Shown in pieces: positions 1 through 13,800 of a DNA stretch of 64,000 bases (positions are counted from its first letter, which is position 1; the number at the start of each line of letters is the position of its first letter). The notes beneath the pieces were generated by a model. That model was not told the DNA's origin. It searched no databases and saw only the letters and a list, made by a program, of their open reading frames with translations. The stretch comes from Euonymus europaeus. Taxonomy: Eukaryota > Streptophyta > Magnoliopsida > Celastrales > Celastraceae. The position numbers and the translations under genes were made by a program. The stretch lies in NCBI GenBank assembly GCA_963580455.1, contig OY756966.1, forward strand, positions 14,015,001 through 14,079,000, given 5' to 3'.

Positions 1-160
1 AGTTGCTCGGTGTACACTTTTTAATGTTCCTCTATGTCAAATTTTATGAGTATAAGCTTCCTAGATTATTCCGATGACAAAACAGCAACTTTCTATGACA
101 AATGTAAAAAACCATTAAAAGTTCCTTCATAGAGACAGTTGAGCAACTTCAGACCATCAA
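1..160. repeat. End of a HOR-A unit cut by the window edge
   Basis: One monomer with the tail AGTTCCTTCATAGAGACAG and CTTCAGACC, the same type that precedes every GTACGC marker monomer of HOR-A (compare 3028-3187 and 10684-10843). The unit begins outside the window. Confidence 0.85.
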
Positions 161-3100
161 AGTTGCTCGGTGTACGCTTTTTAATGTTCTTCTATCTCAA
201 ATTTTACGAGGATATGCTTCCTAGATTATTCCGATGACAAAACACCAACTTTCTATGACAAATGGACAAAACCGTTAAAAGCTCCTCCATAGATAGAGTT
301 GAGCAACTTCGGACCATCAAAGTTGCTCGGTGTACACTTTTTAATGTTATTCTATCTCAAATTTTACGACTATAAGCTTCCAAGATTAATCCGATGACAA
401 AACAACAACTTTCTATGACAAATGTACAAAACTGTTAAATGCACCTCCATATAGAGAGTTGAGCAACTTCAGACCATCAAAGTTGCTCGGTGTACACTTT
501 TTAATGTTCTTCTATGTCAAATTTTATGAGTATAAGCTTCCAAGATTATTTCGTTGAGAAACAACAACTTTCTATGATAAATGGACAAAGCCGTTAAAAC
601 CTCCTCTATAGAGAAGTTGAGCAACTTCAGACCATCAAAGTTGCTCGGTGTACACTTTTTATTGTTATTCTATGTCTTATTTTATGAGTATAAGCTTCCA
701 AGATTATTTCCTTGAGAAACACTAACTTTCTATGACAAATAGAAAAAATTGTTAAAAGCTCCTCCATAGAGAGAGTTGAGCAACTTCGGAACATCAATGT
801 TGCTCGGTGTACACTTTTTATTGTTATTCTATGTCATATTTTGAGTATAAGCTTCCAAGATTATTTCTTTGAGAAAACACTAACTTTCTATGACAAATGG
901 ACAGAGCCGTTAAAACCTCCTCTATAGAGAAGTTGAGCAACTTCGGACCATCAAAGTTGCTCGGTGAATACTTTTTAATGTTCTTCTATGTTAAATTTTA
1001 CGGGTATAAGCTTCCTTGATTATTCCGATGACAAAACACTAACTTTCTATGATAAATGTGCAAAACTGTTAAAAGCTCCTCCATAGAGAGAGTTGAGCAA
1101 CTTCGGACCATCCAAGTTGCTCGGTGTACACTTTTTATTGTTATTCTATGTCAAATTTTATGAGTATAACCTTCCAAGATTATTTCCTTGAGAAACACTA
1201 TCTTTCTATGATAAATGGACAAAGCCGTTAAAACCTCCTCTATAGAGAAGTTGAGCAACTTTGGACCATCAAAGTTGCTCGGTGTACACTTTTTAATTTT
1301 CTTCTATGTCAAATTTTACGAGTATAAGCTTCCTTGATTATTTCAATGACAAAACACCAACTTTCTATGACAAATGGACAAAACTGTTAAAAGCTCCTCC
1401 ATAGAGAAGTTGAGCAACTTCGGACCATCAAAGTTGCTCGGTGTACACTTTTTAATGTTCTTCTATCTCAAATTTTACGAGTATAGGCTTCCTTGATTAT
1501 TCCGATGACAAAACACCAACTTTCTATGACAAATGGACAAAATTGTTAAAAGCTCCTCCATAGAGAGAGTTGAGCAACTTCGGACCATCAAAGTTGCTCG
1601 TTGTACACTTTTTAATATTATTCTATCTCAAATTTTACAAGTATAAGCTTCCTACATTATTCCGATGACAAAACAGCAACTTTCTATGACAAACAGACAA
1701 AACGATTAAAAGTTCCTCCATAGAGAGATTTGAGCAAGTTCGGACCATCAAAGTTGCCCGGCGTACACTTTTTAATGTTCTTCTTTCTCAAATTTTATGA
1801 GTATAAGCTTCCTAGATTATTCCGATGACAAAACACCAACTTTCTATGACAAATGGACAAATCCGTTAAAAGCTCCTTCATTGAGAGAGTTGAGCAACTT
1901 CGGACCATCAAAGTTGCTCGGTGTACACTTTTTAATGTTCTTCTATGTCAAATTTAATGAGTATAAGCTTCCAAGATTATTTCCTTGAGAAACACTACCT
2001 TTCTATGATAAATGGACAAAGCCATTAAAACCTCCTCTATAGAGAAGTTGAGCAACTTTGGACCATCAAAGTTGCTCGGTGTACACTTTTTATTGTTATT
2101 CTATGTCATATTTTATGAGTATAAGCTTCCAAGATTATTTCCTTGAGAAACACTAACTTTCTATGACAAATGGACAAAATTGTTAAAAGCTCCTCCATAG
2201 AGAGAGTTGAGCAACTTCGGACCATCAAAGTTGCTCGGTGTACACTTTTTAATGTTATTCTATCTCAAACTTTATGAGTATAAGCTTCCTAAATTATTCT
2301 GATGACAAAACAACAACTTTCTATGACAAATGGATAAAACCGTTAAAAGCTCCTCGATAGAGAAGTTGAGCAACTTCGGACCATCAAAGTTGCTCGGTGT
2401 ACACTTTGTAATGTTCTTCTATCTAAAATTTTACGAGTATAAGCTTCCTTGATTATTCCGATGACAAAACACCAACTTTCTATGACAAATGGACAAAACC
2501 GTTAAAAGCTTCTCGATAGAGAGAGTTGAGCAACTTCGGACCATCAAAGTTGCTCGGTGTACACTTTTTAATGTTATTCTATCTCAAATTTAATGAGTAT
2601 AAGCTTCCTAGATTATTCTGATGACAAAACAGCAACTTTCAATGACAAACAAACAACACCATTAAAAGTTCCTCCATTGATAGAGTTGAGCAACTTCGGA
2701 CCATCGATGTTGCTCGGTGTACACTTTGTAAGGTTCTTCTATCTCAAATTTTACGAGTATAGGCTTCCTTGATTATTCCGATGACAAAACACCAACTTTC
2801 TATGACAAATGGACAAAAACGTTAAAAGCTTCTCGATAGAGAGAGTTGAGCAACTTCGGACCATCAAAGTTGCTCGGTGTACACTTTTGAATGTTTTTCT
2901 ATGTCAAATTTTATGAGTATAAGCTTCCTAGATTATTCCGATGACAAAACAGCAACTTTCTATGACAAATGGACAAAACCATTAAAAGTTCCTCCATAGA
3001 GAGAGTTGAGCAACTTCGGACCATCAAAGTTGCTCGGTGTACACTTTTTAATGTTCCTCTATGTCAAATTTTATGAGTATAAGCTTCCTAGATTATTCCG

Positions 3101-3187
3101 ATGACAAAACAGCAACTTTCTATGACAAATGGAAAAAACCATTAAAAGTTCCTTCATAGAGACAGTTGAGCAACTTCAGACCATCAA
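161..3187. repeat. HOR-A unit 1, 19 monomers (3,027 bp)
   Basis: The unit is measured between successive AGTTGCTCGGTGTACGC markers at 161 and 3188. It follows the canonical 22-monomer order until about 2,395. There the monomer ending CTCGATAGAGAAG jumps to the CACTTTGTAATG monomer, which skips five canonical monomers. Two extra monomers of the TTTAATGAG / CACTTTGTAAGG kind were then duplicated (about 2,520-2,840). Net 22 - 5 + 2 = 19, which matches the measured length. Confidence 0.8.
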
Positions 3188-6100
3188 AGTTGCTCGGTGT
3201 ACGCTTTTTAATGTTCTTCTATCTCAAATTTTAGGAGGATATGCTTCCTAGATTATTCCGATGACAAAACACCAACTTTCTATGACAAATGGACAAAACC
3301 GTTAAAGGCTCCTCCATAGATAGAGTTGAGCAACTTCGGACCATCAAAGTTGCTCGTTGTACACTTTTTAATGTTATTCTATCTCAAATTTTACGACTAT
3401 AAGCTTCCAAGATTAATCCGATGACAAAACAACTTTTTTCTATGACAAATGTACAAAACTGTTAAATGCTCCTCCATAGAGAGAGTTGAGCAACTTCGGA
3501 CCATCAAAGTTGCTCGGTGTACACTTTTTAATGTTCTTCTATGTCAAATTTTATGAGTATAAGCTTCCAAGATTATTTCGTTGAGAAACACCAACTTTCT
3601 ATGATGAATGGACAAAGCCGTTAAAACCTCCTCTATAGAGAAGTTGAGCAACTTCGGACCATCAAAGTTGCTCGGTGTACACTTTTTATTGTTATTCTAT
3701 GTCTTATTTTATGAGTATAAGCTTCCAAGATTATTTTCTTGAGAAACACTAACTTTCTATGACAAATAGAAAAAATTGTTAAAAGCTCCTCCATAGAGAG
3801 AGTTGAGCAACTTCGGAACATCAATGTTGCTCGGTGTACACTTTTTATTGTTATTCTATGTCATATTTTGAGTATAAGCTTCCAAGATTATTTCTTTGAG
3901 AAAACACTAACTTTCTATGACAAATGGACAAAGCCGTTAAAACCTCCTCTATAGAGAAGTTGAGCAACTTCGGACCATCAAAGTTGCTCGGTGAATACTT
4001 TTTAATGTTCCTCTATGTTAAATTTTACGAGTATAAGCTTCCTTGATTATTCCGATGACAAAACACTAACTTTCTATGATAAATGTGCAAAACTGTTAAA
4101 AGCTCCTCCATAGAGAGAGTTGAGCAACTTCGGACCATCCAAGTTGCTCGGTGTACACTTTTTATTGTTATTCTATGTCAAATTTTATAAGTATAAGCTT
4201 CCAAGATTATTTCCTTGAGAAACACTATCTTTCTATGATAAATGGACAAAGCCGTTAAAACCTCCTCTATAGAGAAGTTGAGCAACTTTGGACCATCAAA
4301 GTTGCTCGGTGTACACTTTTTAATTTTCTTCTATGTCAAATTTTACGAGTATAAGCTTCCTTGATTATTTCTATGACAAAACACCAACTTTCTATGACAA
4401 ATGGACAAAACTGTTAAAAGCTCCTCCATAGAGAAGTTGAGCAACTTCGGACCATCAAAGTTGCTCGGTGTACACTTTTTAATGTTCTTCTATCTCAAAT
4501 TTTACGAGTATAGGCTTCCCTGATTATTCCGATGACAAAACACCAACTTTCTATGACAAATGGACAAAATTGTTAAAAGCTCCTCCATAGAGAGAGTTGA
4601 GCAACTTCGGACCATCAAAGTTGCTCGGTGTACACTTTTTGATGTTATTCTATCTCAAATTTTACGAGTATAAGCATCCTACATTATTCCGATGACAAAA
4701 CAGCAACTTTCTATGACAAACAGACAAAACCATTAAAAGTTCCTCCATAGAGAGAGTTGAGCAAGTTCGGACTATCAAAGTTGCCCGGTATACACTTTTT
4801 AATGTTCTTCTATCTCAAATTTTACGAGTATAAGCTTTCTAGATTATTCTGATGACAAAACACCAACTTTCTATGACAAATGGACAAAATTGTTAAACGT
4901 TCCTCCATTGAGAGAGTTGAGCAAATTCGGACCATCAAAGTTGCTCGGTGTACACTTTTTAATGTTCTTCTATCTCAAATTTCACGAGTATAGACTTCCT
5001 TGATTATTCCGATGACAAAACACCAACTTTCTATGACAAATGTACAAAATTGTTAAAAGCTCCTCCATAGAGAGAGTTGAGCAACTTCGGACCATCAAAG
5101 TTGCTCGGTGTACACTTTTTGATGTTATTCTATCTCAAATTTTACGAGTATAAGCTTCCTACATTATTCCGATGACAAAATAGCAACTTTCTATGACAAA
5201 CAGACAAAACCATTAAAAGTTCCTCCATAGAGAGAGTTGAGCAAGTTCGGACCATCAAAGTTGCCCGGTGTACACTTTTTAATGTTCTTCTATCTCAAAT
5301 TTTACGAGTATAAGCTTTCTAGATTATTCCGATCACAAAACACCAACTTTCTATGACAAATGGACAAATCCGTTAAAAGCTCCTTCATTGAGAGAGTTGA
5401 GCAACTTTGGACCATCAAAGTTGTTTGGTGTACGCTTTTTAGTGTTATTCTATCTCGAATTTTACGAGTATAGGCTTCTTAGATTATTCCGATGACAAAA
5501 CACCAACTTTCTATGACAAATGGACAAAACCGTTAAAAGCTCCTCCATAGGGAGAGTTGAGCAACTTCGGACTATCAAAGTTGCTCGGGATAGACTTTTA
5601 ATTGTTCTTCTATGTCAAATTTTACGAGTATAAGCTTCCTAGATTGATCCGATGACAAAACAACAACTTTCTATGACAAACGAACAAAACCATTAAAAGT
5701 TCCTCCATAGAGAGAGTTGAGCAACTTCGGACCATCAAAGTTTCTCGGTGTACACTTTTTAATGTTCTTCTATCTCAAATTTTACGAGTATAAGCTTCCT
5801 AGATTATTCTGATGATAAAACACGTACTTTCTATGACAAATGGACAAAATCGTTAAAAGCTCCTCGATAGAGAGAGTTGAGCAACTTCGGACCATCAAAG
5901 TTGCTCGGTGTACATTTTTCAATGTTATTCTATCTCAAATTTTACGAGTATAAGCTTCCTAGATTATTCCGATGAGAAAACACCAACTTTCAATGATAAA
6001 TGGACAAAACTGTAAAAGCTCCTCCATAGAGAGAGTTGAGCAACTTCGGATCATCAAAGTTGCTCGGTGTACACTTTTTAATGTTATTCTATCTCAAATT

Positions 6101-6697
6101 TAATGAGTATAAGCTTCCTAGATTATTCTGATGACAAAACAGCAACTTTCTACGACAAACGAACAAAACCATTAAAAGTTCTTCCATTGAGAGAGTTGAG
6201 AAACTTCGGACCATCGAAGTTGCTCGGTGTACACTTTGTAATGTTCTTCTATCTAAAATTGTATGAGTATAAGCTTCCTTGATTATTCCGATGACAAAAC
6301 ACCAACTTTCTATGACAAATGGACAAAACCGTTAAAAGCTTCTCGATAGAGAGAGTTGAGCAACTTCGGACCATCAAAGTTGCTCGGTGTACACTTTTTA
6401 ATGTTCTTCTATGTCAAATTTTATGAGTATAAGCTTCCTAGATTATTCCGATGACAAAACAGGAACTTTCTATGACAAATGGACAAAACCATTAAAAGTT
6501 CCTCCATAGAGAGAGTTGAGCAACTTCGGACCATCAAAGTTGCTCGGTGTACACTTTTTAATGTTCATCTATGTCCAATTTTATGAGTATAAGCTTCCTA
6601 GATTATTCCGATGACAAAACAGCAACTTTCTATGACAAATGTAAAAAACCATTAAAAGTTCCTTCATAGAGACAGTTGAGCAACTTCAGACCATCAA
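3188..6697. repeat. HOR-A unit 2, 22 monomers (3,510 bp)
   Basis: This unit has the canonical monomer number but not the canonical content. It contains a local three-monomer duplication: monomers with TTTTTGATG lie at 4621 and 5101, exactly 480 bases apart, as do the GTTGCCCGG monomers at about 4,789 and 5,269. Part of the canonical type II run is missing. Single-base private changes are more frequent here than in units 4, 7 and 8, so it is probably an older or peripheral copy. Confidence 0.75.
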
Positions 6698-9600
6698 AGT
6701 TGCTCGCTGTACGCTTTTTAATGTTCGTCTATCTCAAATTTTACGAGGATATGCTTCGTAGATTATTCCGATGACAAAACACCAACTTTCTATGACAAAT
6801 GGACAAAACCGTTAAAAGCTCCTCCATAGATAGAGTTGAGCAACTTCGGACCATCAAAGTTGCTTGGTGTACACTTTTTAATGTTATTCTCTCTCAAATT
6901 TTACGACTATAAGCTTCCAAGATTAATCCGATGACAAAACAACAACTTTCAATGACAAATGTACAAAACTGTTAAATGCACCTCCATAGAGAGAGTTGAG
7001 CAACTTCGGACCATCAAAGTTGCTCGGTGTACACTTTTTAATGTTCTTCTATGTCAAATTTTATGAGTATAAGCTTCCAAGATTATTTCGTTGAGAAACA
7101 ACAACTTTCTATGATAAATGGACAAAGCCGTTAAAACCTCCTCTATGGAGAAGTTGAGCAACTTCAGACCATCAAAGTTGCTCGGTGTACACTTTTTATT
7201 GTTATTCTATGTCTTATTTTATGAGTATAAGCTTCCAAGATTATTTCCTTGAGAAACACTAACTTTCTATGACAAATAGAAAAAATTGTTAAAAGCTCCT
7301 CCATAGAGAGAGTTGAGCAACTTCGGAACATCAATGTTGCTCGGTGTACACTTTTTATTGTTATTCTATGTCATATTTTGAGTATAAACTTCCAAGATTA
7401 TTTCTTTGAGAAAACACTAACTTTCTATGACAAATGGACAGAGCCGTTAAAACCTCCTCTATAGAGAAGTTGAGCAACTTCGGACCATCAAAGTTGCTCG
7501 GTGAATACTTTTTAATGTTCTTCTATGTTAAATTTTACGGGTATAAGCTTCCTTGATTATTCCGATGACAAAACACTAACTTTCTATGATAAATGTGCAA
7601 AACTGTTAAAATCTCCTCCATAGAGAGAGTTGAGCAACTTCGGACCATCCAAGTTGCTCGGTGTACACTTTTTATGGTTCTTCTATGTCAAATTTTATGA
7701 GTATAAGCTTCCAAGATTATTTCCTTGAGAAACACTAACTTTCTATGACAAATGGACAAAATTGTTAAAAGCTCCTCCATAGAGAGAGTTGAGCAACTTC
7801 GGACCATCAAAGTTGCTCGGTGTACACTTTTTAATGTTATTCTATCTCAAACTTTATGAGTATAAGCTTCCTAAATTATTCTGATGACAAAACAACAACT
7901 TTCTATGACAAATGGATAAAACCGTTAAAAGCTCCTCGATAGAGAAGTTGAGCAACTTCGGACCATCAAAGTTGCTCGGTGTACACTTTTTAATGTTCTT
8001 CTATGTTAAATTTTATGAGTATAAGCTTCCAAGATTATTTCGTTGACAAAACACTAACTTTCAATGACAAATGGACAAAGCCGTTACAACCTCCTCTATA
8101 GAGAAGTTGAGCAACTTCGGACCATCAAAGTTGCTCCGTGTACACTTTTTAATGTTTTTCTATGTCAAATTTTACGAGTATAAGTTTCCTTGATTAGTCC
8201 GATGACAAAATACCAACTTTCTATGACAAATGGACAAAACCGTTAAAAGCTCCTCCATAGAGAGAGTTGAGCAACTTCGGAGCATCAAAGTTGCTTGGTG
8301 TACACTTTTTAATGTTATTCTATTTCAAATTTTACGAGTATAGGCTTCCTAGATTATTCCGATGACAAAACACCAACTTTCTATGACAATTGGACAAAAC
8401 CGTTAAAAGCTCCTCCATAGAGAGTTAAGCAACTTTGGAACATCAAAGTTGCTCGGTGTACACTTTTTAATATTATTCAATCTCAAATTTTATGAGTATA
8501 AGCATCCTAGATTATTCCGATGACAAAATAGCAACTTTCTATGACAAACGGACAAAACCGCTAAAAGTTCCTCCATAGAGAGAGAGTTGAGCAACTTCGG
8601 ACCATCAAAGTTGCTCGGTGTACACTTTTTAATGTTCTTCTATCTCAAAGTTTACGAGTATAAGATTCCTAGATTATTTGGATGACAAAACACCAACTTT
8701 CTATGACAAATGGACAAAACCGTTAAAAGCTCCTTCATAGAGAGAGTTGAGCAACTTCGGACCATCAAAGTTGCTCGGTGTACAATTTTTAATGTTATTC
8801 TATCTCAAATTTTACGAGTATAAGCTTCCTAGATTATTCCGATGACAAAATAGCAACTTTCTATGACAAATGGACAAAACCGTTAAAAGCTCCTCCATAG
8901 AGAGAGTTGAGAGACTTCAGACCATCAAATTTGCTCGGTGTACACTTTTTAATGTTATTATATCTCAAATTTTACGAGTATAAGCTTCCAAGATTATTCC
9001 GATGACAAAACAACAACTTTCTTTGACAAATGGACAAAACCGTTAAAAGCTCCTCCATAGAGAAGTTGAACAACTTCGGACCATCAAAGTTGCTCGGTGT
9101 ACACTTTTGAATGTTCTTCTATGTCAAATTTTATGAGTATAAGCTTCGAAGATTATTTCCTTCAGAAACACTAACTTTCTATCATAAATGGACAAAACCG
9201 TTAAAACCTCATCTATAGAGAAGTTGAGAAACTTCGGACCATCAAAGTTGCTCGGTGTACACTTTTTATTATTATTCTATGTCATATTTTATCAGTATAA
9301 GCTTCCAAGATTATTTCCTTGAGAAAACACTAACTTTCTATGACAAATGGACAAAGCCGTTAAAACCTCCTCTATAGAGAAGCTGAACAACTCTGTACCA
9401 TCATAGTTGCTCGGTGTACACTTTTTAATGTTCTTCTATGTCAAATTTTACGAGTATAAGCTTCCTTGATTATTCCGATGACAAAACACTAACTTTCTAT
9501 GATAAATGGACAAAACTGCTAAAAGCTCCTCCATAGAGAGAGTTGAGCAACTTTGGTCCATCCAAGTTGTTCGATGTACACTTTTTATTGTTATTCTATG

Positions 9601-10843
9601 TCAAATTTTATGAGTATAAGCTTCCATGATTATTTCCTTGAGAAACACTAGCTTTCTATGATAAATGGACAAAATCGTTAAAACCTCCTCTATAGAGAAG
9701 TTGAGCAACTTCGGACCATCAAAGTTGCTCGGTGTACACTTTTTAATGTTCTTCTATGTGAAATTTTACGAGTATAAGCTTCCTAGATTATGCCGATGAC
9801 AAAACACCAAATTTCTATGACAAATTGACAAAACCGTTAAAAGCACCTCCATAGAGAGAGTTGAGCAACTTCGGACCATCAAAGTTGCTCGGTGTACACT
9901 TTTTAATGTTCTTCTATGTCAAACTTTCAGAGTATATAAGCTTCTTAGATTATTCCGATGATAAAACAACAAATTTCTATGACAAATGGACAAAACCGTT
10001 AAAAGCTCCGCCATAGAGAGAGTTGAGCAACTTCGGACCATCAAAGTTGCTCGGTGTACATTTTTTAACGTTATTCTATCTCAAATTTTACTAGTATAAG
10101 CTTCCTAGATTGTTCCGATGAGAAAACACCAACTTTCTATGATAAATGGACAAAACTGTAAAAGCTCCTCCATAGAGAGAGTTGAGCAACTTCGGATCAT
10201 CAAAGTTGCTCGGTGTACACTTTTTAATGTTATTCTATCTCAAATTTAATGAGTATAAGCTTCCTAGATTATTCTGATGACAAAACAGCAACTTTCTATG
10301 ACAAACGAACAAAACCATTAAAAGTTCCTCCATTGAGAGAGTTGAGAAACTTCGGACCATCGAAGTTGCTCGGTGTACACTTTGTAATGTTCTTCTATCT
10401 CAAATTTTACGAGTATAAGCTTCCTTGATTATTCCGATGACAAAACACCAACTTTCTATGACAAATGGACAAAACCGTTAAAAGCTTCTCGATAGAGAGA
10501 GTTGAGCAACTTCGGACCATCAAAGTTGCTCGGTCTACACTTTTTAATGTTCTTCTATGTCAAATTTTATGAGTATAAGCTTCCTAGATTATTCCGATGA
10601 CAAAACAGCAACTTTCTATGACAAATGGACAAAACCATTAAAAGTTCCTCCATAGAGAGAGTTGAGCAACTTCGGACCATCAAAGTTGCTCGGTGTACAC
10701 TTTTTAATGTTCCTCTATGTCAAATTTTATGAGTATAAGCTTCCTAGATTATTCCGATGACAAAACAGCAACTTTCTATGACAAATGAAAAAAACCATTA
10801 AAAGTTCCTTCATAGAGACAGTTGAGCAACTTCAGACCATCAA
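6698..10843. repeat. HOR-A unit 3, 26 monomers (4,146 bp)
   Basis: Compared with the canonical unit, six monomers are missing at a junction near 7,672-7,690, where the sequence passes from the post-GAATAC monomer directly to one matching 12,795. About ten monomers absent from the canonical unit are present at about 8,450-10,050. Net 22 - 6 + 10 = 26, matching the length. The 8.45-9.3 kb part reappears at 17.06-17.9 kb. Confidence 0.8.
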
Positions 10844-13800
10844 AGTTGCTCGGTGTACGCTTTTTAATGTTCTTCTATCTCAAATTTTACGAGGATATGC
10901 TTCCTAGATTATTCCGATGACAAAACACCAACTTTCTATGACAAATGGACAAAACCGTTAAAAGCTCCTCCATAGATAGAGTTGAGCAACTTCGGACCAT
11001 CAAAGTTGCTCGGTGTACACTTTTTAATGTTATTCTATCTCAAATTTTACGACTATAAGCTTCCATGTTTAATCCGATGACAAAACAACAACTTTCTATG
11101 ACAAATGTACAAAACTGTTAAATGCACCTCCATAGAGAGAGTTGAGCAACTTCGGACCATCAAAGTTGCTCGGTGTACACTTTTTAATGTTATTCTATGT
11201 TAAATTTTATGAGTATAAGCTTCCAAGATTATTTCGTTGAGAAACAACAACTTTCTATGATAAATGGACAATGCCGTTAAAACCTCCTATATAGAGAAGT
11301 TGAGCAACTTCAGACCATCAAAGTTGCTCGGTGTACACTTTTTATTGTTATTCTATGTCTTATTTTATGAGTATAAGCTTCCAAGATTATTTCCTTGAGA
11401 AACACTAACTTTCTATGACAAATAGAAAAAATTGTTAAAAGCTCCTCCATAGAGAGAGTTGAGCAACTTCGGAACATCAATGTTGCTCGGTGTACACTTT
11501 TTATTGTTATTCTATGTCATATTTTGAGTATAAGCTTCCAAGATTATTTCTTTGAGAAAACACTAACTTTCTATGACAAATGGACAGAGCCGTTAAAACC
11601 TCCTCTATAGAGAAGTTGAGCAACTTCAGACCATCAAAGTTGCTCGGTGAATACTTTTTAATGTTCTTCTATGTTAAATTTTACGGGTATAAGCTTCCTT
11701 GATTATTCCGATGACAAAACACTAACTTTCTATGATAAATGTGCAAAACTGTTAAAAGCTCCTCCATAGAGAGAGTTGAGCAACTTCGGACCATCCAAGT
11801 TGCTCGGTGTACACTTTTTATTGTTATTCTATGTCAAATTTTATGAGTATAAGCTTCTAAGATTATTTCCTTGAGAAACACTATCTTTCTATGATAAATG
11901 GACAAAGCCGTTAAAACCTCCTCTATAGAGAAGTTGAGCAACTTTGGACCATCAAAGTTGCTCGGTGTACACTTTTAAATTTTCTTCTATGTCAAATTTT
12001 ACGAGTATAAGCTTCCTTGATTATTTCAATGACAAAACACCAACTTTCTATGACAAATGGACAAAACTGTTAAAAGCTCCTCCATAGAGAAGTTGAGCAA
12101 CTTCGGACCATCAAAGTTGCTCGGTGTACACTTTTTAATGTTCTTCTATCTCAAATTTTACGAGTATAGGCTTCCTTGATTATTCCGATGACAAAACACC
12201 AACTTTCTATGACAAATGGACAAAATTGTTAAAAGCTCCTCCATAGAGAGAGTTGAGCAACTTCGGATCATCAAAGTTGCTCGTTGTACACTTTTTAATG
12301 TTATTCTATCTCAAATTTTACGAGTATAAGCTTCCTACATTATTCCGATGACAAAACAGCAACTTTCTATGACAAACAGACAAAACCATTAAAAGTTCCT
12401 CCATAGAGAGATTTGAGCAAGTTCGGACCATCAAAGTTGCCCGTTGTACACTTTTTAATGTTCTTCTTTCTCAAATTTTATGAGTATAAGCTTCCTAGAT
12501 TATTCCGATGACAAAACACCAACTTTCTATGACAAATGGACAAATCCGTTAAAAGCTCCATCATTAAGAGAGTTGAGCAACTTCGGACCATCAAAGTTGC
12601 TCGGTGTACACTTTTTAATGTTCTTCTATGTCAAATTTAATGAGTATAAGCTTCCAAGATTATTTACTTGAGAAACACTACCTTTCTATGATAAATGGAC
12701 AAAGCCTTTAAAACCTCCTCTATAGAGAAGTTGAGCAACTTTGGACCATCAAAGTTGCTCGGTGTACACTTTTTATTGTTATTCTATGCCATATTTTATG
12801 AGTATAAGCTTCCAAGATTATTTCCTTGAGAAACACTAACTTTCTATGACAAATGGACAAAATTGTTAAAAGCTCCTCCATAGAGAGAGTTGAGCAACTT
12901 CGGACCATCAAAGTTGCTCGGTGTACACTTTTTAATGTTATTCTATCTCAAACTTTATGAGTATAAGCTTCCTAAATTATTCTGATGACAAAACAACAAC
13001 TTTCTATGACAAATGGATAAAACCGTTAAAAGCTCCTCGATAGAGAAGTTGAGCAACTTCGGACCATCAAAGTTGCTCGGTGTACACTTTTTAATGTTCT
13101 TCTATGTTAAATTTTATGAGTATAAGCTTCCAAGATTATTTCGTTGACAAAACACTAACTTTCAATGACAAATGGACAAAGCCGTTACAACCTCCTCTAT
13201 AGAGAAGTTGAGCAACTTCGGACCATCAAAGTTGCTCCGTGTACACTTTTTAATGTTTTTCTATGTCAAATTTTACGAGTATAAGTTTCCTTGATTAGTC
13301 CGATGACAAAATACCAACTTTCTATGACAAATGGACAAAACCGTTAAAAGCTCCTCCATAGAGAGAGTTGAGCAACTTCGGAGCATCAAAGTTGCTTGGT
13401 GTACACTTTTTAATGTTATTCTATTTCAAATTTTACGAGTATAGGCTTCCTAGATTATTCCGATGACAAAACACCAACTTTCTATGACAAATCGACAAAA
13501 CCGTTAAAAGCTCCTCCATAGAGAGTTGAGCAACTTTGGACCATCAAAGTTGCTCGATGTACATTTTTTAATGTTATTCTATCTCAAATTTTACGAGTAT
13601 AAGCTTCCTAGATTATTCCGATGAGAAAACACCAACTTTCTATGATAAATGGACAAAACTGTAAAAGCTCCTCCATAGAGAGAGTTAAGCAACTTCGGAT
13701 CATCAAAGTTGCTCGGTGTACACTTTTTAATGTTATTCTATCTCAAATTTAATGAGTATAAGCTTCCTAGATTATTCTGATGACAAAACAGCAACTTTCT

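Noticed and set aside
1797..1988. 63-codon frame starting MSISFLDYSDDKT, repeated at 12480, 20283, 35887, 36364, 47667, 56582 and 61361
   Set aside because: It is the same satellite frame read in monomers with TTTATGAGTATAAG. Conservation follows DNA copying, not protein selection; most homologous monomers have stops in this frame.
3633..3824. Minus-strand frames of 63 and 74 codons (3633, 12720, 14758, 20523)
   Set aside because: Antisense readings of type II monomers. The 74-codon version exists only because of a one-base deletion near 14,819.
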